From Pseudomonadota bacterium (GTDB taxonomy: Bacteria; Pseudomonadota; Gammaproteobacteria; Acidiferrobacterales; UBA6901), in NCBI GenBank assembly GCA_021819085.1, contig JAKASJ010000012.1:1-64000 (forward strand): 64,000 bases of DNA, in the 5' to 3' direction. Every line of letters starts with the position of its first letter. The first letter of the stretch is position 1. Below are positions 1 to 10,047 of the stretch, in pieces. The position numbers and the translations under genes were made by a program. The notes beneath the pieces were generated by a model. It did no database searches. It worked only from the letters and a program-made list of their open reading frames with translations, and was not told the DNA's origin.

Positions 1-40
1 CCGATCTCACTTCCCCGGACCGCGGTCGAAGCCTCTCGGG

Positions 41-313
41 CGGTTCATCCCCACGCGCGTGGGGAACACCTCGTAGCGAACCATCCATGAGCGGCAAAAG
101 CCGGTTCATCCCCACGCGCGTGGGGAACACATTGGACGGCACCGGCACGGCGGCCAGTGAGGCGGTTCATCCCCACGCGCGTGGGGAACACAACATCAAT
201 CGCCCTATAGGTATTGCATAATTCGGTTCATCCCCACGCGCGTGGGGAACACTTCGACGGCACAGGCACCGCAGCGAGCGAGGCCGGTTCATCCCCACGC
301 GCGTGGGGAACAC
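41..313 (-). CRISPR. Type I-E CRISPR array, five repeats and four spacers
   Basis: Five identical 29-bp repeats lie at 41-69, 102-130, 163-191, 224-252 and 285-313. Each contains the perfect palindrome CCCCACGCGCGTGGGG. The four spacers are all 32 bp. On the minus strand the repeat begins GTGTTCCCC and ends GATGAACCG, the usual I-E orientation, so the array is transcribed leftwards away from cas2 and spacer 253-284 is the newest. The 40 bp left of the first repeat contain no further repeat, so the distal end is inside the window. Spacers 131-162 and 253-284 are related to each other (see findings). Confidence 0.98.
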
Positions 314-415
314 GCTTCCTTCATCCCGCTGATGTACCAGCGGTTTTTAAGCAATCAAGAATCTACCGAGATTGCTAGACCTATAGATCTATAAGGATTT
401 CATACTGCCAGATTG
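314..415 (-). promoter_or_regulatory. CRISPR leader
   Basis: This AT-richer stretch separates the array from the cas2 stop codon, where a type I-E leader and array promoter are expected. It holds an IHF-like site AATCAAGAATCTA at 353-365 (one mismatch to WATCARNNNNTTR) and a 12-bp palindrome TATAGATCTATA at 382-393. A small hairpin CCGCTG/CAGCGG followed by five T lies at 326-348 in plus orientation. In known I-E systems IHF bends the leader for Cas1-Cas2 integration; its use here is inferred. Confidence 0.7.
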
Positions 416-1616
<1,201 letters not shown>

Positions 1617-1718
1617 GCGGCACAATTCCTTGCACATCGGCAGCGGTCGCACCCGCAAACTGTTTTCTCCAGTTCATCGGAACCTCCGTCGAAGCCTAAG
1701 TGAGGGCAAGCTGGATCA

Positions 1719-2342
1719 TTAAAACCTGCGAACCAGCAGCAGGCCGCAGCCGAAACCCTTGGCGGGGCCGACGCCGCTCTCCAGCAGCGCAGTAAGAGTA
1801 TCCGCGCCAGTTACCCGCAAGAGGCCTTCGTATGTCACGGTAACCAGTTTCCCAGCACGATTCCCCTTTCGAAAGTAAAGGGGCGGGTGGACTTGTATCG
1901 TTGTCGCTTCGACTTCGGCGGCACCCATCAGTTTGCGGATCAACCACTCACGCTGATCTTCTTCTCGAATGAGCGGAACCCGGCATTTGTCAGATTTCTT
2001 ACCGGGTTTCTGCTCGCGTTCGGTATCGGCGATGGTCTTGATCGGATTGGCCGTTACCATAAACGCCAACCGTTGTCCGGCTTGTGGCTGTGGATTGACT
2101 TCACGTGTACCAACCAGCACAAGATCCGGTGCAGCAGTCGGTGGTCGGCGTGATTGGACCAGCAAGCGCGCGATACGTCCAGGCTGACTCTCTTCAACAC
2201 GAAACAGAAAGCCTTGGCGCGGTTCTTCGCCATTTTTCCGCGTTTCCCTCGCCTCACCAGGAAACATGCGCCAGAGCTGCCGGTGAAACCCGTAGGGATT
2301 GCGGACAAAATCCCAAGGTACTTCGACGCGGCTCAGGAACAT
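1719..2342 (-). CDS. cas6e: CRISPR RNA endonuclease Cas6e (Cse3/CasE)
   Basis: The 207-aa protein cleaves the pre-crRNA at the repeat hairpin and stays bound to the 3' handle within Cascade. The catalytic histidine is H20 in NPYGFHRQLWRMF, the same position as in E. coli Cas6e. The C-terminus carries the glycine-rich GVGPAKGFGCGLLLVRRF signature. Its start overlaps the end of cas5e by 10 bp. Confidence 0.96.
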   Translation of the reverse strand: MFLSRVEVPWDFVRNPYGFHRQLWRMFPGEARETRKNGEEPRQGFLFRVEESQPGRIARLLVQSRRPPTAAPDLVLVGTREVNPQPQAGQRLAFMVTANPIKTIADTEREQKPGKKSDKCRVPLIREEDQREWLIRKLMGAAEVEATTIQVHPPLYFRKGNRAGKLVTVTYEGLLRVTGADTLTALLESGVGPAKGFGCGLLLVRRF

Positions 2343-3016
2343 GGCTCCTCCTTATGCACATATACCTGTCGGGTGCCGAACTGCCGATGCCGCCCATGCA
2401 TGGGCACGTCGCGAATTCGCATGGGTTGTTCGGATCCCCACTCGCTTTCGGCATAGATCATACCTCCGGTGGGGAGCGCATTTGTCAATGCGGTTTTTGC
2501 GTCTGTGGCCTCTATGGGGCCGCCGTCCATCAAGGGGCGCGCAATGGGACAAGCGCGCCGACCAAGCACGGGCGTAAAACATGGACGACGCAAGGCTTGG
2601 GCAATAGCTTCAAGGGTAACCGACGCATTGGATTTTTCGCTAATGGCTACAGTAAAAGCCGCATCGAAGAGATATTCCCGCCAGCTCTGGATTGTTTCCC
2701 CTTTCTTAGGGAGACGGTTAGCACGTCGGGCTTCAATAACGGTATGGTAATCCGGTAGTTTCACAGCTGCCTTCGTGACGGACTTCCCAGCTTCTGGCCG
2801 CAGCACACTTCGATCCACCCGCACGGTAAATTCGACGCTTGCCGCCAGTTGTTCCAGCCCCGCGTGGTCGTGCCGGTCTACACCGAGGCAGGCACCCAAT
2901 AGACCCAGCAGGCCGCTACGAGTAGGAAAAAGATTCGAAGGCCGGAAGTCCTCGAAGGTGTGGGTACCCCATGCCTGCATGGGGCCGTCGAGTCTGAGAA
3001 TAAGAAAGCGTGGCAT
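2333..3016 (-). CDS. cas5e: Cascade subunit Cas5e (CasD)
   Basis: The 227-aa product caps the 5' handle of the crRNA in Cascade. It opens with RFLILRLDGPMQAWGTHTF, followed by RPSNLFPTRSGLLGLLGACLG, both characteristic of the family. The gene lies 10 bp after cas7e and overlaps cas6e. Length is normal and no lesion is visible. Confidence 0.96.
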   Translation of the reverse strand: MPRFLILRLDGPMQAWGTHTFEDFRPSNLFPTRSGLLGLLGACLGVDRHDHAGLEQLAASVEFTVRVDRSVLRPEAGKSVTKAAVKLPDYHTVIEARRANRLPKKGETIQSWREYLFDAAFTVAISEKSNASVTLEAIAQALRRPCFTPVLGRRACPIARPLMDGGPIEATDAKTALTNALPTGGMIYAESEWGSEQPMRIRDVPMHGRHRQFGTRQVYVHKEEPCS

Positions 3017-3026
3017 GGCGGGCTCC

Positions 3027-4295
3027 TCAAGCCTGTCCGCCGTTGGCGATCCAGGCTTCCATTTCCGCGATCGACTCCAGAGTTGGCTTCTCGCCCAACT
3101 TCACCCCGTCTTCCACCGCAAAGGCACAGGCCTGCTCACTCAGGCCGTAAGCCCGGTTCATCTGTGCCCAATAATTGGCCAGCACTTCGACGGAGGGTTT
3201 CAGAAAGCCGCCATTCTTGTAATCGCGCTTTACCGGCTGCTCGAAGGCATTGGCAAGCGAAATGGGCTGATCGGCAAAACTGACAATGGCGAAGTCCGCC
3301 AGGTTGTGCGCGGCGAAAGATTGCTGCTTGGCCGAGGGCACCACGGTGGCGAGCAAATGGAACACGTGCCGGGCGATGTCCATCGCACGCTGACGCGACT
3401 CCGCCGTCTCCGCACTTTTCATATCCGGCAGCAGCCCCAGATTGATTTGGAGTTGCTTGAGGTTGAGGCTGGCGTAGCGGTAAAACACGCCGGAGGAAAA
3501 CTGCTGGGTGTCGAGGTGGCCTGCGCCGGTTTCACCCGCATCTTGGGTTAAGTCGTCCACGGCAGTGAACCAGTCCACATCCTGAGGTTCCACGGCGTGG
3601 GTGGTGATGGCATGGGCGATGGCCATCGCACCATCCACTGAAGTCATCAGGCCGGATGTAGCCATTCGGCCTGACAACGCAATATCTACCGCCGAGGCGA
3701 TCGCCTTCCGCACCTGATCGATTTTTTCTTTGACCGCTTTGACGCGCTTTTTGGTGAGCGTGTCGTCAATGAACTCCTGCTCGGACTTCTTCTTCCCCCC
3801 TTTTTGCTTGGCCGCCGCCGCTTTGGCTTTAGCAATTTCATCTTCGGTCAGAGAGACATCGTGGACGATGTTGCACAGCACGCGAATTTCATCAATCGAC
3901 CAAGGAGCTACTGCCAGCTTCGTGCTTTTTCCGACACCACTACCCGCGTTGTCTTCCTGTTCCTCTGCCTCATCCGTTTCGTCATCGGAGGCTTTGGCTC
4001 TGACGAAAAGCTCCATTGTTTTGGCGATCAAGGCAGGCTCAAACTCGTCACGCAACGCCTCGGTGAATATCGGGATAAGCTTCTCAAGCTTACGGGTGCG
4101 GGTGGATGCGGTGCCCAGATGGCTTTCGTAATAGCTGCTCGTGCGCATGGCCCGTTTCAGCGACTGGCTGGAAACTCGCACTCGGTTTACCCCGCCGAAC
4201 ACGGCGGTTTTTTGCATGTTCATATCGTCCCGATTGAGGCAGGACGGGCTGTGGGAGATCAGTACGTGGAAATTGATGAAATTCTTGGTGGTCAT
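3027..4295 (-). CDS. cas7e: Cascade backbone subunit Cas7e (CasC/Cse4)
   Basis: The 422-aa protein forms the six-copy filament that binds the crRNA spacer. Diagnostic motifs are NFINFHVLISHSPSCLNRDD near the N-terminus, RVSSQSLKRAMR, and VDIALSGRMATSG. It is about 60 residues longer than E. coli CasC (363 aa). The extra length lies between about residues 95 and 195 and contains an acidic stretch (DDETDEAEEQED) and a lysine-rich helix (AKAAAAKQKGGKKK). The start overlaps cse2 by 4 bp. Confidence 0.96.
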   Translation of the reverse strand: MTTKNFINFHVLISHSPSCLNRDDMNMQKTAVFGGVNRVRVSSQSLKRAMRTSSYYESHLGTASTRTRKLEKLIPIFTEALRDEFEPALIAKTMELFVRAKASDDETDEAEEQEDNAGSGVGKSTKLAVAPWSIDEIRVLCNIVHDVSLTEDEIAKAKAAAAKQKGGKKKSEQEFIDDTLTKKRVKAVKEKIDQVRKAIASAVDIALSGRMATSGLMTSVDGAMAIAHAITTHAVEPQDVDWFTAVDDLTQDAGETGAGHLDTQQFSSGVFYRYASLNLKQLQINLGLLPDMKSAETAESRQRAMDIARHVFHLLATVVPSAKQQSFAAHNLADFAIVSFADQPISLANAFEQPVKRDYKNGGFLKPSVEVLANYWAQMNRAYGLSEQACAFAVEDGVKLGEKPTLESIAEMEAWIANGGQA

Positions 4296-4750
4296 TTTTT
4301 CTCTCCTTTGGCAGGGGTAAAGCGGGCGATGTAGAAGTCCTCGACGAGCTGACGCTTGGCTCTATCGTTCCAGTACCAGACCATGCGGCCAAACTCTGTC
4401 CAATCTACGGTGGGTTCAATATGCGTCAAGAGCCGTCGCAACTGCACCATATCGAGCGGCGCATGGGCACGCGCTACTTGCAAGACCCGCGCCTCGGCGA
4501 CTTTGGCCTCGGCCAGTTGTGTGCCCAGTGATTTAGCCTTGGCAGCGTGTTTGCAACAAGGCAACAAAAACGCCAGCCGTAAGTGGCGATCATCCGGTTT
4601 TTGCCCAGGAAACAACCGGTACAGCGCAGGGGTCAGTGCAACATCATCCGGCTCGGCCACGCGGCGTAGTTCGGCACGGGCGCCAGTTTGGAATTTTTCG
4701 TCGTCGAAGCGGTTTTTCAGCGCCGCGAAATCCGGAAGTTCGGCTGTCAT
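4292..4750 (-). CDS. casB: Cascade small subunit Cse2 (CasB)
   Basis: The 152-aa product matches the small, helical Cse2 family in size, position and late motifs (LLTHIEPTVDWTEFGRMVWYW near residue 120). Two copies line the belly of Cascade and hold the displaced DNA strand. It overlaps cse1 and cas7e by 4 bp on either side (ATGA-type junctions), which implies coupled translation and balanced stoichiometry. Confidence 0.94.
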   Translation of the reverse strand: MTAELPDFAALKNRFDDEKFQTGARAELRRVAEPDDVALTPALYRLFPGQKPDDRHLRLAFLLPCCKHAAKAKSLGTQLAEAKVAEARVLQVARAHAPLDMVQLRRLLTHIEPTVDWTEFGRMVWYWNDRAKRQLVEDFYIARFTPAKGEKK

Positions 4751-6276
4751 GCTTCCTCCATCAGTTTGGTCAGTTTGGCAAGATCGGTGTTCAGGCGGTG
4801 CCGCGCCCAGGCGATGACCGGGATCAGCTCCGGCTTCATCGCGTAGGGATCAGTCAGTTCCTCGAAAATGGCGCGGCAGTGGATGGCCAGTTGTTTGGTA
4901 AAGCCGGCCTTGGCGGCTTTCCACTCCTTGAAGGTCAGCTCGTTCGAGAAGGTCTCATGAATGAAGCTTTCGGTGCGGGCGTAAAAGAGTTTCTCGGCGG
5001 TTTCGTGGATCGCCGCGCCAATGCCCTTAAGCTTGATCTTTCTTTTCTTATCGTCGTAACCTTGGCTCGCAAGAAAAAGCTTGCCGCGTAGTGCCTTTTT
5101 CGCCTCTTTGCCAAGCTCAACCAGTTGTTTCAGGCGACCTTTGTCGTCGCTCCAACCTTGAGCGAGGCTCATCAGCTCATGGCGGCGTTCCAATACGGAT
5201 GCCTTCTTGGTGCGATATCCGCCAATCAGCAGATGCATACCCCCTTCGTTAAGTTCATTGGCTTGGGTGATGGGGCCTGCGGGAATCGATCCCTCCCTGG
5301 CGTCAGAGTCGTTCATGTTTTTAGGTACGACAAACTCGGACAGCAATGTCCAAGCGGGGGCGATGGTGGTGAAACTGGAAAACTTCTGTTCCAGTGCACC
5401 ATTTTTGAGGCTCATGGTCATAGCACCGTGTGGGTGCGGCCACACGCCTTCTACAGTGAAGTTGAATTTTTCCTTGTGAAAGCCGCTGTACACCGGCACG
5501 GCCTCGCCGCCCAGTACGTCGCAGGGCGCGACCACTTCTGATTTCACCAACTCCACCCGCGCCGGTTGCCAGAACAAGCCACGCACCAAGCCGATTTCGT
5601 CCCAGTGGATGGTTTCTTTCACTGTAATGGGTTGGACCCAAGTCGGCTGATCCTGATCGAACCCTAGTGTTTTGATTTGACGCTCCGCGATACGGGGCCG
5701 TGTCAGCACATTGCGCCAAACGGTATCTCGCAAGGTTTTTCCGGCTACCAGAGTGGTAATCGGCGCGCCACCCCGCAGGCTGCCTTTGAAACCGCCGCCA
5801 AAGCTGGGGCTGTTGGATGCCTGGTTAAACAGGCCAATTGCCGCCAAGGGACCAGAGAGGCGACGCACCTCTCCCACCTCGTTGAAAAAAGCGTGGTTGT
5901 TGCCTTCCGGCAAGCCAATCAAAAGCTTCTGGATAGGGGTGTCCTCGGCAGCTTTCACCCCTCGCGACTGCATGAATGGCTGGGTCGGGTGGTCGAGATC
6001 AAACCAGTCCCGGCAGAGCTCCACGCCGGTGGCGAAATCTTTCGGCGACAAGGGCGTGCCCAGCCTCGCCCGCAAAGCTGGGACGTCTTCCGGCATGAAC
6101 ATGACCTGGGTCATGCACACCAGCAATTGCACGCAAGCTAGCTCCAGATCATCGCGCGGCAGACTGACTTGCCAGTTGCCTGGCTCGCACAGCAACTCCT
6201 GGTAGGTCAACAATCGGAATGCTCCTGCGCCGCCGTCGGCGCGTACGGGAATCCAGGCATCTTCAAGCAGATTCAT
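4747..6276 (-). CDS. casA: Cascade large subunit Cse1 (CasA/Cas8e)
   Basis: The 509-aa product is the PAM-recognising large subunit. It begins MNLLEDAWIPVRADGGAGAF, as Cas8e proteins do, and contains HPTQPFMQSRGV and the FFNEVGEVRRLSGPLAAIGLFNQ region. Length is typical (E. coli 502 aa). Its start overlaps the end of cas3 by 14 bp. Cse1 recruits Cas3 after R-loop formation. Confidence 0.95.
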   Translation of the reverse strand: MNLLEDAWIPVRADGGAGAFRLLTYQELLCEPGNWQVSLPRDDLELACVQLLVCMTQVMFMPEDVPALRARLGTPLSPKDFATGVELCRDWFDLDHPTQPFMQSRGVKAAEDTPIQKLLIGLPEGNNHAFFNEVGEVRRLSGPLAAIGLFNQASNSPSFGGGFKGSLRGGAPITTLVAGKTLRDTVWRNVLTRPRIAERQIKTLGFDQDQPTWVQPITVKETIHWDEIGLVRGLFWQPARVELVKSEVVAPCDVLGGEAVPVYSGFHKEKFNFTVEGVWPHPHGAMTMSLKNGALEQKFSSFTTIAPAWTLLSEFVVPKNMNDSDAREGSIPAGPITQANELNEGGMHLLIGGYRTKKASVLERRHELMSLAQGWSDDKGRLKQLVELGKEAKKALRGKLFLASQGYDDKKRKIKLKGIGAAIHETAEKLFYARTESFIHETFSNELTFKEWKAAKAGFTKQLAIHCRAIFEELTDPYAMKPELIPVIAWARHRLNTDLAKLTKLMEEA

Positions 6277-8881
6277 CGCTCCTCCTTATCAGTCCAAGAT
6301 CTTCCGAATATCGAAATTTCTCCCCCATGCCTACCCAGTTGCCGTCTCCATCAGACGCCATTTCCAGCAGCACGCGTCCGTCTTCGTCGCGGCGGCAACT
6401 GGCAAGCCGCTTATTCCAACTGGCAGGTACCGGGACAGCGTTAAGGTTCAAGGATTCCGCCAGCGCGCTCTCGTCATGACCGCCCATTGCTTGACCATTG
6501 AGCAAACGGCCATCCAACTGGAGAGGAAGAACAGTGATACACATCTCGCTGTCGCGGGTAAGGCCGGTGATCCGGTCATCCTCATCGCGAAAATTGCTGA
6601 CGGTCATGGTGGTGAGTCGCTGCGCGTCTTTCTCTCGGGTGCGTTGCATGACGCTGAATTTGTCGTAGTCAAGCGCAATTATTTCTGGCTCGTTAGCCCA
6701 GTCGTCGCGCTGGTAAACCTGTTCGATCCAATCCCGATATGCCTCGGGAAAAACGATACGCGTAGCTTTGCTCAAGAGTTGCTCTGTGCGCCACAGTACG
6801 CGGGTATTGCCGTAAATTAGCTCGTGCAGACCGTAGTCCTCACCCTGTACCGAGAGCACCGAGCAGCGGGGTGACTCCAAACCAGCAGGGCGATCGTCTC
6901 GCGCATGTCTATGCAACCGCCCCAAACGCTGGAATAGTAAGTCCACCGGGCAAATCTGGGTAAGCATCCAGTCGAAATCCAAATCCAGGCTTTGCTCTAC
7001 TACCTGGGTAGCTACCAGAATGCGCCCGCCATCCCGCGCCGCCTTGCGGCCATAATGCGCGAGCACAATCTGTTCCTTTTGTTGCCGATCTATGAAGCGA
7101 TAACGAGCATGGAATACGTCCACTGGTAGCGCAGTTTTACCACGCAACAGGCGGGTAAGTCGCTGGGCGTCGTCTACCAAGTTCATCACCACCGCGACCA
7201 GCGCACCCGATTCAGCAGCCGAGACGATACGGTCGAGCAGTGCATCATCCGGGAATGCGCCGAGCAATTTTAGGCATTCGGTTTCAACTTCACGTCTGGC
7301 GGGGTGCTGGTCATCGGGCACAGTCAGGCAAGCAGCGACACCCTGTGTGGCGTGCCACAGCGCTGGGTAAGGCGCATCGCCGACACCACTGGATTCCCAC
7401 GCTTCAAGAAGTTTGGAACGCACACCAGCGGGCAGTGTGGCGGAAAGCAGAATCGCACTACCACCAGTAGCCTTCTGGCGGCGCAGCACTTCACTGAGCA
7501 GGCCATGCATGTAGGCATCATAGGCGTGCACTTCATCCACAATGAGTACTGATTTGTTGAGGCCAAAGCCGCGCACGAACTTGTGCCGCACCGGCAGCAC
7601 GGACAGGAGTGTCTGGTCCACGGTGCAGATACCCACCTGGCCGAGAAACACTCGTTTGCGGCTGCTGGCAAGCCAGCCGGCACATTGGACGGCGGCTTCT
7701 TCCTTGCCCTGGGCGGTTCTCCGTTGCCCGGCAGCCACCAGTCGTTCGAATTCAGGATTCAATTTGCTCTTGCCATGGGCGAGCACAATATTCGCCATGC
7801 CGAACACTCGCACCGCAAATGCCTCGGCACGGGTGAGCATGGCATTGGCTGTGGCCTGAGTGGGGAGTGCGAACACGATAGAATCCGCCACACCAGCCGC
7901 GAGCAGTCGCCAGGCGTAAGCGAGTGCAGCTTCGGTTTTTCCGCTTCCGGTGGGGGCTTCAATTAGAGTGAGCCCCGGCGCTTGTGGCAGATCATCCATG
8001 AGAACTTGAACTCCGCGCGGTGATTCCCCTGCCTTCTGATTGAGCAGCTCAGTCACGCCACCATAGTCGCCCACTTGTGCAAGCAGTCCGAAGCGGTGCA
8101 ACCATCCTTCAGACTTAACATTTCCTAACCTTGCCTCGAAGTAAGCAGCATGAGTGGCGTAGGGCTTCAGGTGGCGGTAGCGGAATGCATCGGTGTTGGA
8201 CCCAATCCAGTCACACACGGCACAGAAGCCCGCCAGCCAGGCTTGAGCGCTGGATGAACACGCTGGTAGCAAGTCTTGTAGCTCTAACCCCTCCGGGGCA
8301 AGGAAGAGACTGGCCAGTTCCGATACGAATGTATGTCGAGCCATCCGGTCATGTTCCATTATGTGTTGTTCGGCGTACTCCTCACCATAGTTGTCAGTAC
8401 CAGAGGGAATATCGCCATGATGCCCAGTTACCGCAGCAACCCAAGGCCGCCAACCATCCCGATGACCAGCCATGTTTTCGCCGACCCAACCGCTGATTTC
8501 ACGCATAGCAAAGGCGTAGCCTGCCGATCCGTGATCAAAATTTCGGACGAGACTTTCGTCCACATCGTCCAGGCTCAGTTTTGGCCATGACACCCTTAAC
8601 GCCTCCAGCGCTTTCAGTTGGAACCGGACATCAAACTTGCCGAGGTCGTGCAACGCTAAAAAGAACAACACCCGGGCACGCAGTTGGTTTGCTTGCTGTT
8701 CAGGCCAATCCAACGCAGCAAGGAATATACGACGGATAACTGAACTCGTGTCCCACCAAGCCGCTGCAACGGCCGCTACATCCAGACAGTGATAAACCAG
8801 CGGATGCCACTTCGGTTCACCGGGATAAGCTGGGTCAGCTTTGCCCCAGTAGCGAAGCAAATGTTCGTTGTGGTGGTTCAT
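6263..8881 (-). CDS. cas3: CRISPR nuclease-helicase Cas3
   Basis: The 872-aa protein degrades target DNA after Cascade binding. The N-terminal HD nuclease shows H26, the HD pair H78-D79 (ALHDLGKFD) and HHGD near 154. The SF2 helicase shows Walker A TGSGKT at 311-316, DEVH at 449-452 and SATLP at 480-484. Length fits a full I-E Cas3. It is the first cas gene; a 114-bp gap separates it from the WYL gene and holds candidate operators. Confidence 0.97.
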   Translation of the reverse strand: MNHHNEHLLRYWGKADPAYPGEPKWHPLVYHCLDVAAVAAAWWDTSSVIRRIFLAALDWPEQQANQLRARVLFFLALHDLGKFDVRFQLKALEALRVSWPKLSLDDVDESLVRNFDHGSAGYAFAMREISGWVGENMAGHRDGWRPWVAAVTGHHGDIPSGTDNYGEEYAEQHIMEHDRMARHTFVSELASLFLAPEGLELQDLLPACSSSAQAWLAGFCAVCDWIGSNTDAFRYRHLKPYATHAAYFEARLGNVKSEGWLHRFGLLAQVGDYGGVTELLNQKAGESPRGVQVLMDDLPQAPGLTLIEAPTGSGKTEAALAYAWRLLAAGVADSIVFALPTQATANAMLTRAEAFAVRVFGMANIVLAHGKSKLNPEFERLVAAGQRRTAQGKEEAAVQCAGWLASSRKRVFLGQVGICTVDQTLLSVLPVRHKFVRGFGLNKSVLIVDEVHAYDAYMHGLLSEVLRRQKATGGSAILLSATLPAGVRSKLLEAWESSGVGDAPYPALWHATQGVAACLTVPDDQHPARREVETECLKLLGAFPDDALLDRIVSAAESGALVAVVMNLVDDAQRLTRLLRGKTALPVDVFHARYRFIDRQQKEQIVLAHYGRKAARDGGRILVATQVVEQSLDLDFDWMLTQICPVDLLFQRLGRLHRHARDDRPAGLESPRCSVLSVQGEDYGLHELIYGNTRVLWRTEQLLSKATRIVFPEAYRDWIEQVYQRDDWANEPEIIALDYDKFSVMQRTREKDAQRLTTMTVSNFRDEDDRITGLTRDSEMCITVLPLQLDGRLLNGQAMGGHDESALAESLNLNAVPVPASWNKRLASCRRDEDGRVLLEMASDGDGNWVGMGEKFRYSEDLGLIRRSDESA

Positions 8882-8950
8882 CGGGTTTCTTTCTGCCGGT
8901 CTCTTCGACGTGCTAGATGTTTTTATGGACAGCTGATCTGTACTTTTCTC

Positions 8951-8990
8951 CTACACTGTACACTGTGTATTGTCTCATCCGATGAGACCG
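8951..8990 (-). promoter_or_regulatory. Candidate operator/attenuator before cas3
   Basis: Between the WYL gene and cas3 there is a tandem heptamer ACACTGT-ACACTGT at 8953-8966 and a perfect inverted repeat GTCTCAT-CCG-ATGAGAC at 8972-8988. The inverted repeat lies directly downstream of the WYL stop codon and could be a weak terminator, an operator, or both. No T-run follows it on the minus strand. Function is inferred from position only. Confidence 0.4.
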
Positions 8991-8995
8991 CCCAG

Positions 8996-9967
8996 TCATT
9001 GCCGATACCTTGAAGCCGCGCGAAGAAGCTGTTCCAAGACTTTCTTGCGCAAGGACTTCGGCCGCAGGACCTCAACGTCGGGCCCATGTTTCAGGATGTC
9101 GAGGACGAGTTCCCGGTCATCGGAATAGGGGATTTCGAGGAGGTAGTGGCCGTCCTCGAAGTGGCCTCTCTGCTGCGGGTGCCAAAGTTCTTCGGCCACC
9201 CAACGGGCGCGCTCGGGCGAGAAGCTCAGGACGGCCTTGCGCCTCGGGTAGCCAGAGAAGATACCGTAACTTTCGGTGAAGTAGCGATTCAGGCGTTCCT
9301 CGGAAATGTCCCTGGCATGTTCATCGAGCAGGTGCGGCTCGCGGATACGTTCGACGGCGAAGGTGCGCAACGCCCGTTTGCCGTGGTCCCATGCGTCGAG
9401 ATACCAGTTATCCCGGTAATGCGCCAGCCGCTGCGGCGAAACTGTCCGTTCGGTGATGTTGCCTCGGGCGCGGCCGTGGTAGTGGAAGCTCATTCGCCTG
9501 CGGGCCAGCAGCGCGTGCGCTACCAATTGAAAGCACGCCGGTTCAGTGTGACGCACGGCTTGGGCGAGAATACGGATGCGGCGGGCGATTTCCTGGAGTG
9601 TCTGATCTTTGCTTTCGAGCAGCGATTGGATGCGTTCTTTGAGCGGTTCGATATGCGGGGAGAGCAAGCCGGGTTCTAAGCTTTCGAGGAAGTGATGAAA
9701 GGTAAGGAGGGCGTGGGCTTCGCGGCTGCTGAACCATAGCCCCGGTAGCTCGTGGCGCAGTGCGCCGGGCGCAGGATCGTTGAGACGATAACCGCACCGG
9801 AGCTGATCGTAGACAATGGGTGTGTCCATCCGGTCGCGCAGGTATTCGAGGTCGCGGTGCAAGGTAGCACGCGATATCTCCAGATCCCGCAGCAGGGTCG
9901 CAGTCGGAACCGCCCCTGCGCCGCGTAGCAGATTCATGATTTTGTAGAATCGCTCGGAACGGTCCAT
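8996..9967 (-). CDS. WYL-domain transcriptional regulator
   Basis: The 323-aa protein has an N-terminal helix-turn-helix (about residues 5-60; LLRDLEISRATLHRDLEYLR), a central WYL-type domain (FHYHGRARGNITERTVSPQRL, NWYLDAWDH, about 155-235) and a WCX-like C-terminus (about 250-315). WYL proteins bind nucleic-acid-like ligands and often control CRISPR-cas and other defence genes. It lies directly upstream of cas3 in the same direction, so it is a candidate local regulator, possibly partly co-transcribed with the cas genes. Confidence 0.88.
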   Translation of the reverse strand: MDRSERFYKIMNLLRGAGAVPTATLLRDLEISRATLHRDLEYLRDRMDTPIVYDQLRCGYRLNDPAPGALRHELPGLWFSSREAHALLTFHHFLESLEPGLLSPHIEPLKERIQSLLESKDQTLQEIARRIRILAQAVRHTEPACFQLVAHALLARRRMSFHYHGRARGNITERTVSPQRLAHYRDNWYLDAWDHGKRALRTFAVERIREPHLLDEHARDISEERLNRYFTESYGIFSGYPRRKAVLSFSPERARWVAEELWHPQQRGHFEDGHYLLEIPYSDDRELVLDILKHGPDVEVLRPKSLRKKVLEQLLRAASRYRQ

Positions 9968-10019
9968 TCCCCCCCCTACCTATTCCCTCGGCGCGCGCAC
10001 TATCGATTCCGTTGGGAAC

Positions 10020-10047
10020 CCTAAGAATTGTTATCAATACCTTTAGG
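10020..10047. repeat. Inverted repeat upstream of the WYL gene
   Basis: CCTAA at 10020-10024 and TTAGG at 10043-10047 flank the AT-rich core GAATTGTTATCAATAC. The element sits in the 75-bp gap before the WYL gene and touches the stop codon of the NYN gene. It could be an operator for WYL autoregulation; the arms are short, so this is weak evidence. Confidence 0.3.

Noticed and set aside
9-40. A possible fifth spacer left of the first repeat
   Set aside because: The preceding eight bases do not match the end of a repeat, so this is the flank of the array.
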